Source: Hydractinia symbiolongicarpus (lineage: Eukaryota; Cnidaria; Hydrozoa; Anthoathecata; Hydractiniidae). From it: a DNA stretch of 64,000 bases. Where the stretch lies: the NCBI RefSeq assembly GCF_029227915.1, contig NC_079877.1, forward strand, positions 24,081,851-24,145,850, read 5' to 3'. The translations under genes and the position numbers were made by a program. Below, piece by piece: positions 12,301 to 23,399 of this stretch. The notes under the pieces were generated by a model. It was given only the letters and a program-made list of their open reading frames with translations. It did not search any database and was not told the DNA's origin. Each line of letters opens with the position of its first letter. Position 1 is the first letter of the stretch.

Positions 12301-15300
12301 AACCAAATTAATTTTATTTTACAAATTATCTTTTTCTCAACATTATATTATGAAGATAATGCAGACTTGCCAAAAAACAATTTTTTGGATGAAAATTGCG
12401 TTATGACTGTGGCATTTTAGGGTTATTGTTAATACTGACTGGTTGCAATGCTAATCCGGAGCCCATGCTCTACAAACAAATAAGACATTTGTTCCAAGGC
12501 TCTGAATCTTTTATAGTTGATAGTATTTTTACAAGCAAAGAATGTGTAAACTGGGAACAGTGGGGTCCTATGTAATGGCCTTGAAAGAAGCAACTTTGAC
12601 TTATGCCATTAGGTGCATTATGTGAATGTTTCAAAATAATGTCCAAACATCGATAAGATTGCGTTAAGCAGGCACCCCTAACTATGAACTTACTAAGTAT
12701 TTATATAGTATTATGCAGAGTCTGTTCCTTTGTAACTGAAAAGATTGTCTTATTTAATTTTGACGTTATAGCACAACTGACGTCAATGCGTGTAAAAAGA
12801 TTATATTGAACCATTGTACCCAAAAAATGTATTCTCTGTGAACCTTTTTGATGTTGCAGTACAACGTTAATGCATAAGACTGACCTCAATATAATAAAAA
12901 ACATTAGTAAACCATAGCATTGTGCTTATAACTTGGGCAAAATAACTTAGAAAGGGGCTGGTTGTGCCAGTTATTTTTAAACCTATGGGTTACTAGAGAC
13001 CACCTAAGATAGTTTTATGTCTCATTTGTTTGCCAACACGGTTAACGCATTAGTTTGATTTCAATGACTTAATAAATTATTAAAACCATTCTTTGCAATT
13101 TAAGTTTAAGGCTAAATAACTGTATGAAGCTTAGTCTTATTTTATCATAAACATATGTAAATGTGTCTATAAAAACTTAAAAGTAGCTGTTGCTTGTGCT
13201 GACAATCACAAAACCGTATGTTGTCAAACTTTGTTCTAAAAAGCTAACCCCCCCACCCCCCCCAATAAAACTTAAATGTTGTACTCTCAAAACGGAATAT
13301 TAAAAAGGTTGAAATAACACTTTGAATAAAAACACGGTTATTCAAAATTATTTTTAGTTATATACATATATATATATATACAATTAATTTCGTCAAAGTC
13401 AACTCTCAATTTAGGACCATATAATTTATGCCAACTTTCTTGTATCATGAGATGGAAAGATGGTTCTTAACATTACAGCAAAAAAAGTTTATTAGTTGAA
13501 GTTTGTGACAACTTGTTTAGACAACAGCATTTATTTTAGCTGTTGACAACACATAGTACGAAAGCAGTTATGGCGACATCGCTGGATCAATTCCCATGGT
13601 TGTGATGGTTGCATCACAGCCATAGTGATGTTTTTCTCTCTCTAAAAAACAAAACAGTTTTTAATGGAAATATGTATGATTATGTTACATTTTTTACTTG
13701 TTGACATTTCTGTTTTGATTTAGAGGTCAAAAAGGTCCTGGAATGGAGTGGTCATTCTGTTACATCTTATTTATTTACAGCCTATTTATTTGTGGTAAAG
13801 ACTTCAAAAATATGCCTTCAACCACAACTCAGACCTGAACTTTCTTATCTCTATGCTCATCGCAAAAATTAAAAATCGTTGAACAGCATCTCCTGTTCAA
13901 TCTCTGAGTGTGGCATATAATGCATATATATGATATAATATAAATTGTTTCTATATATTTACAAATTTTTTAAATATATATAATGTTGTTTATAATTTTA
14001 ACTAATTTGTGTTTTCATTAGGTACCCTCTACACTGTGGGCAGTGGTGGACAAATTCAGCAGGTGATTACACCAAGCGAAGCAAGTGGGTTAGCCACAGT
14101 AGCAGTGGATGGCACTCCATCTGATGGCTCTCGTTATGCATATTACCCTGCAGTTCAAACATCAGATGGTAACCAAGGAGGTAATTTTTAATGTATTCCA
14201 CTATTTTATTTCCTGGTCAGGGTGGCCACTGGTCATGAAAATTCCAGAAGTCGTGAAAAAGTGATTATGTTTGTTTTTGCATTAGGATCTTTTATATTTT
14301 AATGATTGTCTCTTTTCATTATTAGCATACATTTCATGTTTTGTGTTAGAGAACTCAATTGATCAGATAAAATGTGTCAGTTATTTTAGCTGGTTTTTTC
14401 CCTCTGTCTCCTTTACTTGAATAATAATCCACTGCAATTAATTTTTTTTCATTTAAAACTGTAAAAAATACTATTACCAAATCAGGGGTACTGTGACCAC
14501 CCTGCTTATAAATTCTTCCTGTAGGTTCGACCTTCAAACTACTGTAAACAACAGTGAAATTACTTTGTATAATTTGTATAAAAAAGCCCTTTGAAGTCTT
14601 TTATAAACAACTCAATTTTTTTAGCCCCTGTTGCTAAGAGCAAAATTTTAACCTTATCCTCCAGTTCCTGAGAAGTTGTTAAGCGTATTCAAATAATACT
14701 AGTCGTAAGCTCGTAAAAAAATCTGCAAAAATTTTTGCATTTTACATTACTTATCAAAGTTAAACATTATTTTTTCAGGACCTTTCTATGTTATGATGTC
14801 TCCTCAAGATGTGATTCCAGTCACAGGAAATGGTGGACCAAGAATAATAGCGCCACGTGCACAGAACTTGACACAGTAAATTATTCTTTAGAGATTATTA
14901 TTATTTTATATTTTTTATATTTTTTTTAACACAGAAGTTAATAAGTACAATCATAAAAAAGGTAGAGAAGAGCATCCACACTTTGAAAAAAAGTTAGTAA
15001 AAGTTAATGGATTTACACTATTGAAAAAAGAAGAGTGTTACTTAGAATGAGCGTTGCCACCAAAAATATCTGAAATATCTTATTAATATTTTTTAAGAAA
15101 AAAAATAACGTTTATAATTGCATCGTCTAAGAGCTACCAAAATGAAATACCCCGGGGTTTTTTCGTTCACAACAGGTGCGTGCATCTTCTACAATAAACG
15201 GATACTGACCGGTTTTGATGTTGTACTGTGAAATACAAATCCCGAGGTCAAAAGTACAGGCTGATCTTGCGAGGTCTGTGCCCTGACTGAGGGCTTTGTA

Positions 15301-17078
15301 TTTTACAGTGTAACATCAAAACCGGTCAGTATCCGTTTTATTACCTGACTGCATCTCATCTGGAAAAAAAACATTCATTTGTGAACAAATAATGACAGCT
15401 ATTTTTTTAAGTTTCTATTCCCAAGCTACCAAGGAAGAATAAAAACGCATGTTCGATTTTAAACTTTTGGAATTTAAGATAGTTTGATTTAAAACTTTTG
15501 TACGTTCACAAAACAAATTCGAATCATTGTTTATTTGAATTAAAGCGAAAAAATGGTTTTAAGTGAGCTACTTTTATATTTTCTGTGTGCTATGGAAATG
15601 TTTTTATTTGTTTACGTTTCTATGTTACCATTTTAATAATGGTTTTCCAAGCCGGTTAGTACTGCTCCATACAAAGCCCTGTTTTTATAAGCCGTTAACC
15701 AATGAAACCATCGGATTTTTTTATGCTAACCGATTTTTTGTATTAGTAAGGTAATAATATCCTATACGAAGTCATTCAAAGGCAATCATAAAACACAAAG
15801 CTATTGGAAATAATCCATGTCTATTGGTTCTGCCATATAAGGGAATAAAAAATAGATAATTTCGCTCTCAGGATAGGGAGGGAGTTGGTCACTCGTGAAG
15901 GTATCAGTCCTTAAACTTTTTATCTTTTCGCCACAATATAATGGCTTAAGTAACAAAATTTGATATATGGAGTATAATATTTCTAATTTGAAATAACGCT
16001 TCTTGTGTTCTCCCATTAAGGTTAGGCGATGGTACTTTCGCCGTTGAATCTCCAGCTGACGAACCGATGACTGTACAATTTAGGTATGTGATTTCATTTG
16101 AAGTTCTGTGGTAGGAATTTCGTTTTAAAAATGTTGCTGTAAATATTGTAAGAAGTTCGAAATGAGTTTGCTGAATAGTATTTTCAAGCAAGTTTACCAT
16201 TTATCGAAACTATAAGCAAAGGTTTTTGAAAAAGATTTGTAAACAATGAATATTGCATACACCATGGGCATTCACCGAGTGAAGGTGCCGGTGTCAGTCA
16301 TTCGTATTTACCTTTTCCCGTTATTAACGGAGGAAATTTTCTTGATAGGAAGGTGGAAACTACACGTTCGTCCAGGGATGAAAGAAGACGAGCTACACAT
16401 AATGAAGGTGAGTAGCACTGAGTAACTGAATGTGTTTTTTTACTGTTTTTAATTATCGACTAAGAAAGAACAAAAGTAGTAAAGCATATAAGAGAGTGAG
16501 TATTTATAAAAACATTCAACCGCATTTATAAATTGTTGAATGATTTGTACTTCTTGTCAAATGCAAAGATGAGTGCAGAAAACTAATTTACAAAAATTTA
16601 AAGAGCGAATTGTCTCCTCTTAAATGTATTAAGGCCACCAATTTTCTGTACTTGTAATATTTCGAAATTCTTAAACTTTTAATACATGATCCGAACTATT
16701 TAATTTTGGTTTTGGCATCAAAAATTGCAATTGTGTTGCTTCTTTTAAGTGGAAAGACGAAGGAGGGACAAGATCAATACGTGGATAATGAAGATAGCTG
16801 CTGTTATACCTGACTGTCAGATGGACCAATCAAAACAAGGCACCAGCAAGGGAGGAGTACTTTCCAAAGCTCTTGATCATATAATTAAGTTACGAGGAGA
16901 TAACGACCGTTTGCGGGAGACAATTAAGGAACAAGAACGAATCCTCGTCGAAAATCAGGTGTTACGGCAGCAAGTAGAAAAATTACGACAAGATAACGCT
17001 ATTTTACAAGCGAATCTACAGTTGCGACAGACTGAAAATTTAGAAGAACATGAATCCAAAACATTAGAAAGTGATTAG
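9331..17078 (+). CDS. USF: Upstream stimulatory factor, bHLH-leucine zipper transcription factor
   Basis: Six coding exons with consistent phases: 9331-9478, 14022-14180, 14779-14875, 16021-16083, 16349-16407, 16750-17078; 284 aa (human USF1 has 310). USF dimers bind CACGTG E-boxes in the nucleus. Seen: the USF-specific segment FYVMMSPQDV at about 105-114 followed by RIIAPRAQ, then the basic region RRATHNEVERRRRDKIN with the H173/E177/R180-181 pattern typical of CACGTG readers, helix-loop-helix to about 225 (IPDC, SKGGVLSKALDHI), and a leucine zipper at about 221-258 (VLRQQVEKLRQDNAILQANL). I chose ATG 9331; the frame has no earlier ATG in the visible exon, though more 5' exons cannot be excluded. 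Intron 1 is 4.5 kb and holds a dead LINE. Exon 4 (63 bp) is phase-symmetric. It cannot be told whether this is USF1 or USF2, since invertebrates usually have one gene. Confidence 0.95.
9700..12110 (+). pseudogene. Degenerate non-LTR (CR1/L2/Jockey-like) retrotransposon ORF2
   Basis: Fragments in different frames line up in the order of a LINE ORF2. Endonuclease pieces are at about 9706-10010 (IIYRSERIISFSDWLTQYED, TWDG, then ISDHDGPCAIINI). Reverse transcriptase runs from about 10110 (a basic linker with WIHTLNIKSDQTKRNKLRKL, then STGFDDIPVRYVKLLA, VARVAPIPKV and RPISILP) through LADFWKAFDT near 11000 and QGSILGPVIFNLYVTDLE to the catalytic YADD at about 11261-11272. A C-terminal tail with NRLPKEIRSIKK lies near 12000. 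Frameshifts, stops (for example near 10860, 10950 and 11130) and missing blocks make it dead. It is in USF intron 1, in the sense orientation. Confidence 0.88.
12184..12197. repeat. Poly-G run (14 G)
   Basis: An uninterrupted run of 14 G in an AT-rich intron. A C-rich tract of similar kind lies at about 13248-13263. Either may be a sequencing-error hot spot. Confidence 0.9.
12300..14000. other. Remainder of USF intron 1, nothing recognised
   Basis: AT-rich intronic sequence with a (TA)n tract near 13364-13381. The short open frames resemble no family I know. Confidence 0.5.
14218..14504. mobile_element. hAT-like MITE in USF intron 2
   Basis: CAGGGTGGCCAC at 14218-14229 pairs with the inverted end 14493-14504 (CAGGGTGGTCAC when reversed), with one mismatch. 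The sequence inside the left end (CTGGTCATGAAAATTCC) is of a type often seen in hAT-derived MITEs. The 287-bp element is non-coding. I could not find a clear 8-bp target duplication. Confidence 0.6.
15193..15342. repeat. 150-bp inverted repeat with about 47-bp arms in USF intron 3
   Basis: The arms 15193-15239 and 15295-15342 are near-perfect reverse complements (core CGGATACTGACCGGTTTTGA), with one indel and a few mismatches, around a 55-base relatively GC-rich loop. Transcribed with USF, it would fold into a long hairpin. It could be a small MITE or an RNA hairpin; nothing shows processing. Confidence 0.8.
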
Positions 17079-17344
17079 ATATAATCTCGAAGAAAAAGTG
17101 CTGACATTGCGCAAAAAGAATACAGTCAGTTGTGTTAATTTTTACAAGTAGATGGTTAGATTAAATTGTGATCATGTGAGGTCAACTTGCCTCCCATGTC
17201 AAAGTCATCACTATGCACCATGTGTAGTAAAAAAGGAATTTTGTACCTTATTTTTAAGATGTGGTTTTACCCACCTAAAATATGAGTAGCTGTAAATAAA
17301 TTTATGTCATATTTCGTCGAAATTTGTGATAAACAGTTTCGCAG

Positions 17345-17350
17345 AATAAA
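17345..17350 (+). terminator. Likely USF polyadenylation signal
   Basis: AATAAA is about 270 bp after the USF stop, in TA-rich sequence. Alternative signals nearby cannot be excluded. Confidence 0.4.
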
Positions 17351-17359
17351 ACTTCGTCG

Positions 17360-18120
17360 ATCTATATGCTCTATAGTTCTTTTGATGGAATACACGCGAG
17401 GTATTATCAGGTACTAGTTAACCTATCAATCATAAATATATCTCTTAGGGATGTACACTAACAACGTTTCTGTCACGGAAAATATTAAAAAAAAAAACAG
17501 CAACATTTTGTAAACCATAGGCTTTTGTCCTTAAAAATAATTTGTTGAGGAAACTATGTAACAAGTTTACAAGCATGATATAGGAAATACTGCGAACTCT
17601 ACTAAGATCATAGGAAGGTGGGCTGATTTAATGTAAATGTTAGTTAAAATGCTGTCAGTGCTACATGGGTTGGTTTCCTCAACGCACGGGTTTGAATAAA
17701 GCTGCTGTTTATGGAAACATCATATACCTTATTCGTATTAATTTTCGCGCAGCAAAAACTATTTCGCGTGGGTATTAAATTTTAACGAGAAACAAAGTAG
17801 TAAAATTCTTAGTTTTGACAGATAAGCATAAATCCAGGTATTACACCTTTCCCGAATTAAAAATATCGATTACATCATCGGCATGAAAATAAGCACTTCT
17901 TAGTAAACTTTTTAAACATTAAAAATACAGCTGGTAGTGTGATACTTTTATGCGTTGTGAATGATCTTTTATTGTGTATTTTTCTAAAGGATTGCAGGTT
18001 TTTCTTAACGAAACTACATAATGTATTTAAAACATACTTGTCTTGTAAAAGAAGAATATGTATTTGTGATGGCGAGTAGCAATCAGAAAAGTCAACAAAA
18101 AATTTATTATAATTTAATCT
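17360..18120. other. Intergenic, no gene seen
   Basis: AT-rich with no supportable frame. At 17730-17790 words such as TTAATTTTCGCGCAG and TTTCGCGTGGGTATTAAATT suggest a fragment of a short inverted-repeat element like those elsewhere in the window. Confidence 0.4.
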
Positions 18121-18129
18121 ATCCAGGTA

Positions 18130-18620
18130 TATCGACCTGGTAACTTTTGTTGCGTACCGTTATGCAAAAGTTCTACTCTTAATAAACCCAGAGTTAAACA
18201 GGCATTGGAATGTTTTCATTCCCATCGGATCCAAGTTTGAGAAAACAATAGGTAAGTATCATTTCAAGATATCGTAGAAGGAGAGGTGTGATGTGTTCAC
18301 AGTAAACAAGAACACAAAAGTATGCGAAGTCCACTTTGAAGTACACTGTGTAAAATTAGGTTTTGGTTGTGAACAGAAAACATTAATCAATGGCTCTGTG
18401 CCATATATATTTACGTTCAAACAAAATAATACAACACAAAAAAGGAAAAATCCGAAAAAAGAGCACTTCCTGTAGTAGTCGAAACAGTTTCTGAAAGCAC
18501 ATATGAAAGCTCTTCATCTGATTCTGCTGAGATCACTGAAGAACAACCTGGTTTTTTCACTCCTGATGAATTAGAAACTATCAAAACTGAGAATTCAATG
18601 TTAAAACAAAAACTGAATTG
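18130..18620 (+). pseudogene. Broken THAP-domain protein
   Basis: The THAP zinc-finger DNA-binding domain is spread over two frames. The first part has CCVPLCKSSTLNKP with the Cys pair and then ends at a stop near 18240. The second, from 18293, has NTKVCEVHFEVHC, containing the C-x2-H pair, and GCEQKTLINGSVPYIF, the usual end of the domain. Further on, after another stop, come a serine-rich stretch and TPDELETIKTENSMLKQKLN, the start of the coiled coil often found behind THAP domains. THAP proteins occur both as host regulators and in P-element-like transposases; no transposase catalytic domain is seen here, so the origin is open. Frameshift and stops make it non-functional as it stands. Confidence 0.7.
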
Positions 18621-18638
18621 ATGATACTATAAACGACT

Positions 18639-19346
18639 TTACTGAACAGCTAGGTGTGTGTAATGTTGATTTAATTTACCCCAATCTTTTGGGATTAATA
18701 CAGGATTTAGATCAATAAACTCATAGGGTTGTGTTTCGTGATGTTTCGATTTATTTGAAGTATTTGATATATTAATATTAGTAACAATCTTGATGGTATG
18801 TTCTAATGGTAGTCGTTGCTGTGACAATGTAGATCGGACAAGAAAGTTCGCATATTTAATGTTGTTTTTTCTTTTTCGTGTACTGTCAATACAATGAGCA
18901 AAACCAACCCGTTTGTCAACCATAAGCATATCTTCTTCTTGTTTTAATATTCTTGGATTTATGTTACACAAACTATCATTAATTCTAGGATCATATAACG
19001 TTAGATGGATACCTTTTTGTCAGCATTACTTTTTACAGGGCTGACCATAACTAAGTCTTTAAAAATTCTGTTTTTACTTGGAGCAAATGTAGTTGTTGAT
19101 GTGAAAATGCTATCAGCAGATATGTATAGTTCATCCCTAAACTTTCTACCACGCTCTAAAGTCTTAATAATTGCCACACCGAGCTGTTTACCACTATTTT
19201 GTCGATGCATTTCAATTTCTTTTATCGTGAACAGTGGCATTCCCTCCATGTTTTTCCTCACGCTTTTTCTTCAGTTTCATCGAAGACTGAATCTACATTT
19301 TCCTTAATTACTTTAAGCCTCGTTTTCATGCAAGCAATATTTTACA
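18639..19346 (-). pseudogene. Broken SWIM-finger/YqaJ-exonuclease-type gene
   Basis: Reading leftwards from about 19346, a frame with LKVIKENVDSVFDETEEKA shifts at about 19262 into MEGMPLFTIKEIEMHRQNSG, AIIKTLERGRKFRDELYISA and DSIFTS. The usual SWIM zinc-finger block (CxCx-CxH) that should follow is missing; another frame then gives LYDPRINDSLCNINPRILKQ and continues to 18639. These are pieces I associate with the SWIM-domain/YqaJ-like-recombinase gene family that is amplified in cnidarian and other invertebrate genomes and suspected to be mobile. It is dead: at least two frame changes and an internal deletion. It lies tail-to-tail with the THAP relic, perhaps as one ancient mobile unit. Confidence 0.5.
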
Positions 19347-19349
19347 AAA

Positions 19350-21190
19350 TATAAATTCGGGAAATGTGTATTGGCTGCCTAAAGCTGTTTCTCACGATGT
19401 CGTTGTATCCAAAATCGTTAAAAATCTTAAAATTGTGTTTTTTTAAATCTATCTGCAGCTGAAAACGTGATGACTAATTCTTAAAATACCGAACCGAGAT
19501 TACCACGCTGCAAAAGTTTGGCAATATTTCGACGAAAACGGGCGCTAACTTATGCAGACAAATTTCGGATTCTTTTTTTTCGTGGAAATCTTCGCGCGAT
19601 TTACACGAAAAAAAATTTTCCCCGAAAACTACGACGGGTATTAAATTTGAGTTTGCAGATAAAAGCAGACATGAATTCCGCATTCTTTTCATCCGCATTC
19701 TTTTCGTCTGCATCCCTTTTTTCTGAAATCATGTCATTCTGGGAGTATCGAAGTAACCACAGTATGGATTGACTAACTCAACTTTACATAGATTGTACTT
19801 TATCAAATATCTAATGAAGTTTACATGTTTAAACAATAAACAGCACAGGCGAAGTTGCGGGCAAGTAATTTTTTGATAACGATGTCACGCCCGTAAAGCT
19901 CACCGTACCACTGGGTTATATTCTATCTGCTCATGGAATTAAAATGTCAATTCTGTTATGCAGAATAGTAAAAATAGTTCAACAATGACACAAATCAGTT
20001 TCCTTTACGCGTAACGCAGTTTTACTTACAATCAAGATTTTCAACGCATATAAATTTCCTTAATACGGTTATGGGAAAATATTCTTCTTAACAACAGGCT
20101 CGTCCAAAATCCATAAACAGATGTTCGGGATTATGGTATAAACTATATGAACCATTTAGTTTTTGCATTATGGCATGCAAATTTTCTATTACATGCCATA
20201 ACACATATTCGTATAATTCTAAGACGCCGAAGTATTTTTCGATTCCGATAATCTTTCACCATTTAGCTCGATTTCTGACTACATGCTGTGTCAATGTTGA
20301 CCGAGTAATTGTGAACTACTTAAAAGGAAATTCATATTTTCGTTCACAGGACTATTTATTAACTCAAAGTTAAGTGGTCACGAGTTATGACCAATAGATC
20401 GTATGTCAGTATTTGATGACAATACGTGTCCCTAGGTAAGGCCACTAAATATTGGGACAATAGCACAACAAAAACCACCAACTCACCAACTCTCCAATTT
20501 ATATTAAAATTTAAACTATACACTAATAAATGCTAAGTAAGATAAGTTATCAAAACGTATCATAAGAAACAGCTCTGTAAATCTTCTCGACATATGCAAG
20601 GTGAAAGGACAAATCAACAAAGGTTTTTTTTAGATATTTGTAGCAATGTGACGTGCCTAGCTCTTACTAACCAACAATTATTTTCAAAAACTTTATACTT
20701 ATTGCTGTATCTTCGTCAATGTTTGACCCTGACTCTTACCCCGAAGGCTTTCAGGGTCCGGATTAGGTTTAGAACCCTTTGGGAGATAGGGACATACAGG
20801 TACCCTATATTTGAGTATGCGTGGTTGTGAAATGTTTAATCCTGCATGGCAATATTGTTACGGCATAATAACGTATTTTTCTTGGTTGGGTTAGGTATTG
20901 AATTGTACTAATTCTCATCAAAGCTACAATGAAAAAGAATCCTAGCAAAGGAAGTAAACACTGGGACGGTAAAGTCTCGCAGACTAACTTTCAATTACGA
21001 CCCATGCTTCCAGAACCTGCTGATTTTTTTTATTTCGGACAGATTTTGAGTTCTACTGCTAAACAAATTTCATTCTAGCGGTAAGAAGATAGCGGTAAGG
21101 TCAAATGATTTGTCATGGCTCGATAATCATTTCATATAGGATTACTAAAACTATTTTGTTTAAACTTTTAGTTTTTCGTGATCCCATTAG
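19350..21190. other. Intergenic, no gene seen
   Basis: The only structure noted is a short repeated CCGCATTCTTTTCATC-like word at about 19678-19720. Open frames here have low-complexity or random composition. Confidence 0.5.
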
Positions 21191-21198
21191 TAAAAAGC

Positions 21199-21793
21199 TA
21201 TAAAATCTGCCGTAATTCACGAGCTAAAATTAAAAATAATAATTTACCTTATTTTAAGCTAGAAGCATAGAAGAATTGCAAAGTTATCGGTAAGTTTTTT
21301 ATTGTATGTATTTCTTATGTATTTAATTTATGAAATATTATTTTGATGTATCTGACAAGTTAAAAAAATATAAAGCATGTGGATGCGAATATTCTGCTAG
21401 GTTAGTGTATTTTATTTTATGTTCAACTACAAAATTAAGTTGCAAAATTTTATCCTACTAAAAAAAAAAATTATAAAATTAACAAAAACAAGAGAAAGAA
21501 GGAAAGAACCAAGTGAAGGTTCTCTTCCTTCCACTTATTTTCTTTTGTGTCTAAATAATTATTTAATAGAAGATTTATATGAAGATTTTTATGTTTTTTC
21601 GAAAAAAATAATTTCATTTTTACGTTTAAAGTAAAGTCAGGTTCAACTGCAAAAAAGGTTGTAATAAAACGGAAGATTATATGCATAGTATTTCAGTAGT
21701 TTCTGCAACGTCGAAGTTCTAATGGGAAAAGCTTTTGTCGCTATTATATCAGGAACTTTTATTCTGGAATACTTCACAAATTTGTTCTTTCAG
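21199..21793 (+). promoter_or_regulatory. TATA box, 5'-UTR exon and leader intron of dioxygenase A
   Basis: TATAAAA at 21199-21205, then a probable non-coding exon ending at 21289 with the strong donor GTAAGT, and an acceptor TTTCAG at 21788-21793, four bases before the ATG. The layout matches the other copies, but I see no CRE octamer upstream here. Confidence 0.5.
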
Positions 21794-21797
21794 AATC

Positions 21798-23039
21798 ATG
21801 TTGAGAAACGATATCTTTCCCGTCCTAGATGTTTCATGTCTGTCAGATAATTACACAGCAGCCAGTGATTGGGAAGGTGCAAAACTTCAGCATGATGTAC
21901 AAGTGAAGAATCTTGTTGAAGAGTTATTAAATGGTTTTAGTACCTGGGGATTTCTCTACGTGAAAGGGCATGGTATACCACAAGATCTTATAGATGGAAC
22001 ATTTAAAATGTCAGAAAAGTTCTTTAGAATGGAGAAGGAGACGAAGATGAATTATAAAAGGGGACCTGGAATAAGTGAAGGATATGTTCCAATAAAAGGT
22101 GAAGTGTTTGATGAAATGAAACCTGAAGATATAAAGGAAGCTTTTGATTTTTCGCCTAATTCTGATGTCAGTAAAAAGTTATCACAAGAAATGCCAGAAG
22201 TTGTTACTGTATTAAGCGAGTTATTTAAACACTGTTCGACTTTGTTATACAAATTACTAAGGTTGCTAGCAGTTACACTTGGTATAGACACAGAGTTTTT
22301 TGTAAATAAACATACATATATTGGTAATCGCGGCTTAAATGGAACTTCACTGCGAACATTGTTTTATCCTCACATTAATGGACCAACAAAGGAGAATCAA
22401 ACACGTTGCAGTGAGCACACAGATTATGGAACAATGACTTTACTTTTTCAAGATAATATCGGTGGTTTAGAGGTATGTGAATTTTTCCCTGAAGTCTGTG
22501 ATTGTTTTTTGGTTACATATTGAAATTGGACAGACGCATTATTTTATAACATTATTTCAGAATACGTTGCATTACTTTACTCTATGGTGCATTAAGTTTT
22601 ATTATTTTACATCACATTACACTACATTTCATATACAATATATATATTATATTGTAATTATTATATAACTGACTTAAACTGATCGACTAACCTAAAAATG
22701 CTCCGTTGTTTCAAAGCTACATATATATTATTTTAGGTACGCTCTCCTTCTGGAGAATTTATAAAAGCAGTTCCAATTCCAGATGCCATCGTTATCAATG
22801 CAGCTGATCTCTTGCATACATGGAGCAATGGAAAATTTCGCGCAACCGTTCACAGAGTACAAATACCAACAGATCCAATGCGATTGTCAATGCCACGCCA
22901 GTCCATTGCGTTCTTTGCCCATCCGAATTATGATGTCACTATTAGTTATCACGACGAGAATGGAAAATCGAAAAGAAAAAATTCATATGAACACTTAAAG
23001 TCAAGATTTAATGGCACCATCATTACTGAGATTATTTAA
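21798..23039 (+). CDS. Isopenicillin-N-synthase-like 2-oxoglutarate/Fe(II) dioxygenase, copy A
   Basis: Coding exons 21798-22472 (225 codons) and 22737-23039 (100 codons plus stop), phase-0 intron GAG|GTATGT; 325 aa. Seen: a DIOX_N-type half at about 5-130 (IFPVLDVSCLSD, WGFLYVKGHGIP) and a 2OG-Fe(II) oxygenase jelly-roll with iron ligands H207-x-D209 (SEHTDYGTMTLLFQDNIGGL) and H264 (WSNGKFRATVHRV), and the 2OG-binding R279-x-S281 (PRQSIAFF). All catalytic residues are present, so it should be active. The family oxidises diverse small molecules with 2-oxoglutarate and O2; the substrate cannot be read. No signal peptide, so cytosolic. A is the most divergent intact copy and lies outside the duplicated blocks. 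Start: the ATG just after the acceptor, matching all copies. Confidence 0.93.
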
Positions 23040-23220
23040 AATAACATATATTGTAAAAAAACTACCCAAAAGTTTCTTTTGTGACTTTTTTCAGGTTGTC
23101 TAACCGGGTCAGCTCGCCTCATATATGTATCATCTTAATGTTTGGATGTTGGCACTCACTAGCCATAAAATTGACGTGAATTTACATGTCTGGAAAATTC
23201 ACAGATATTTGCCCGTCAGA

Positions 23221-23380
23221 CAGGCAATGAGAATTATAACAGACTAGTCGTTAATCCGTGAAAAAGGCCACGGGACCAACCGTCATTAAATTATGAACTC
23301 TGCGGGAGACCCGGAATGAAGCTGCAAGCAGCCATTTTAAACACACAGAATACAGGCAATGACAATTATAACAGACTAGG
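23221..23380. repeat. 25-bp direct repeat pair
   Basis: GGCAATGAGAATTATAACAG at about 23223 recurs with one change (GACAATT) at about 23355, 132 bp apart and both followed by ACTAG. This may be a short duplication or target-site-like repeat around a 105-bp insert. Confidence 0.6.
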
Positions 23381-23399
23381 TGTATGACCTGGTGTTTCT

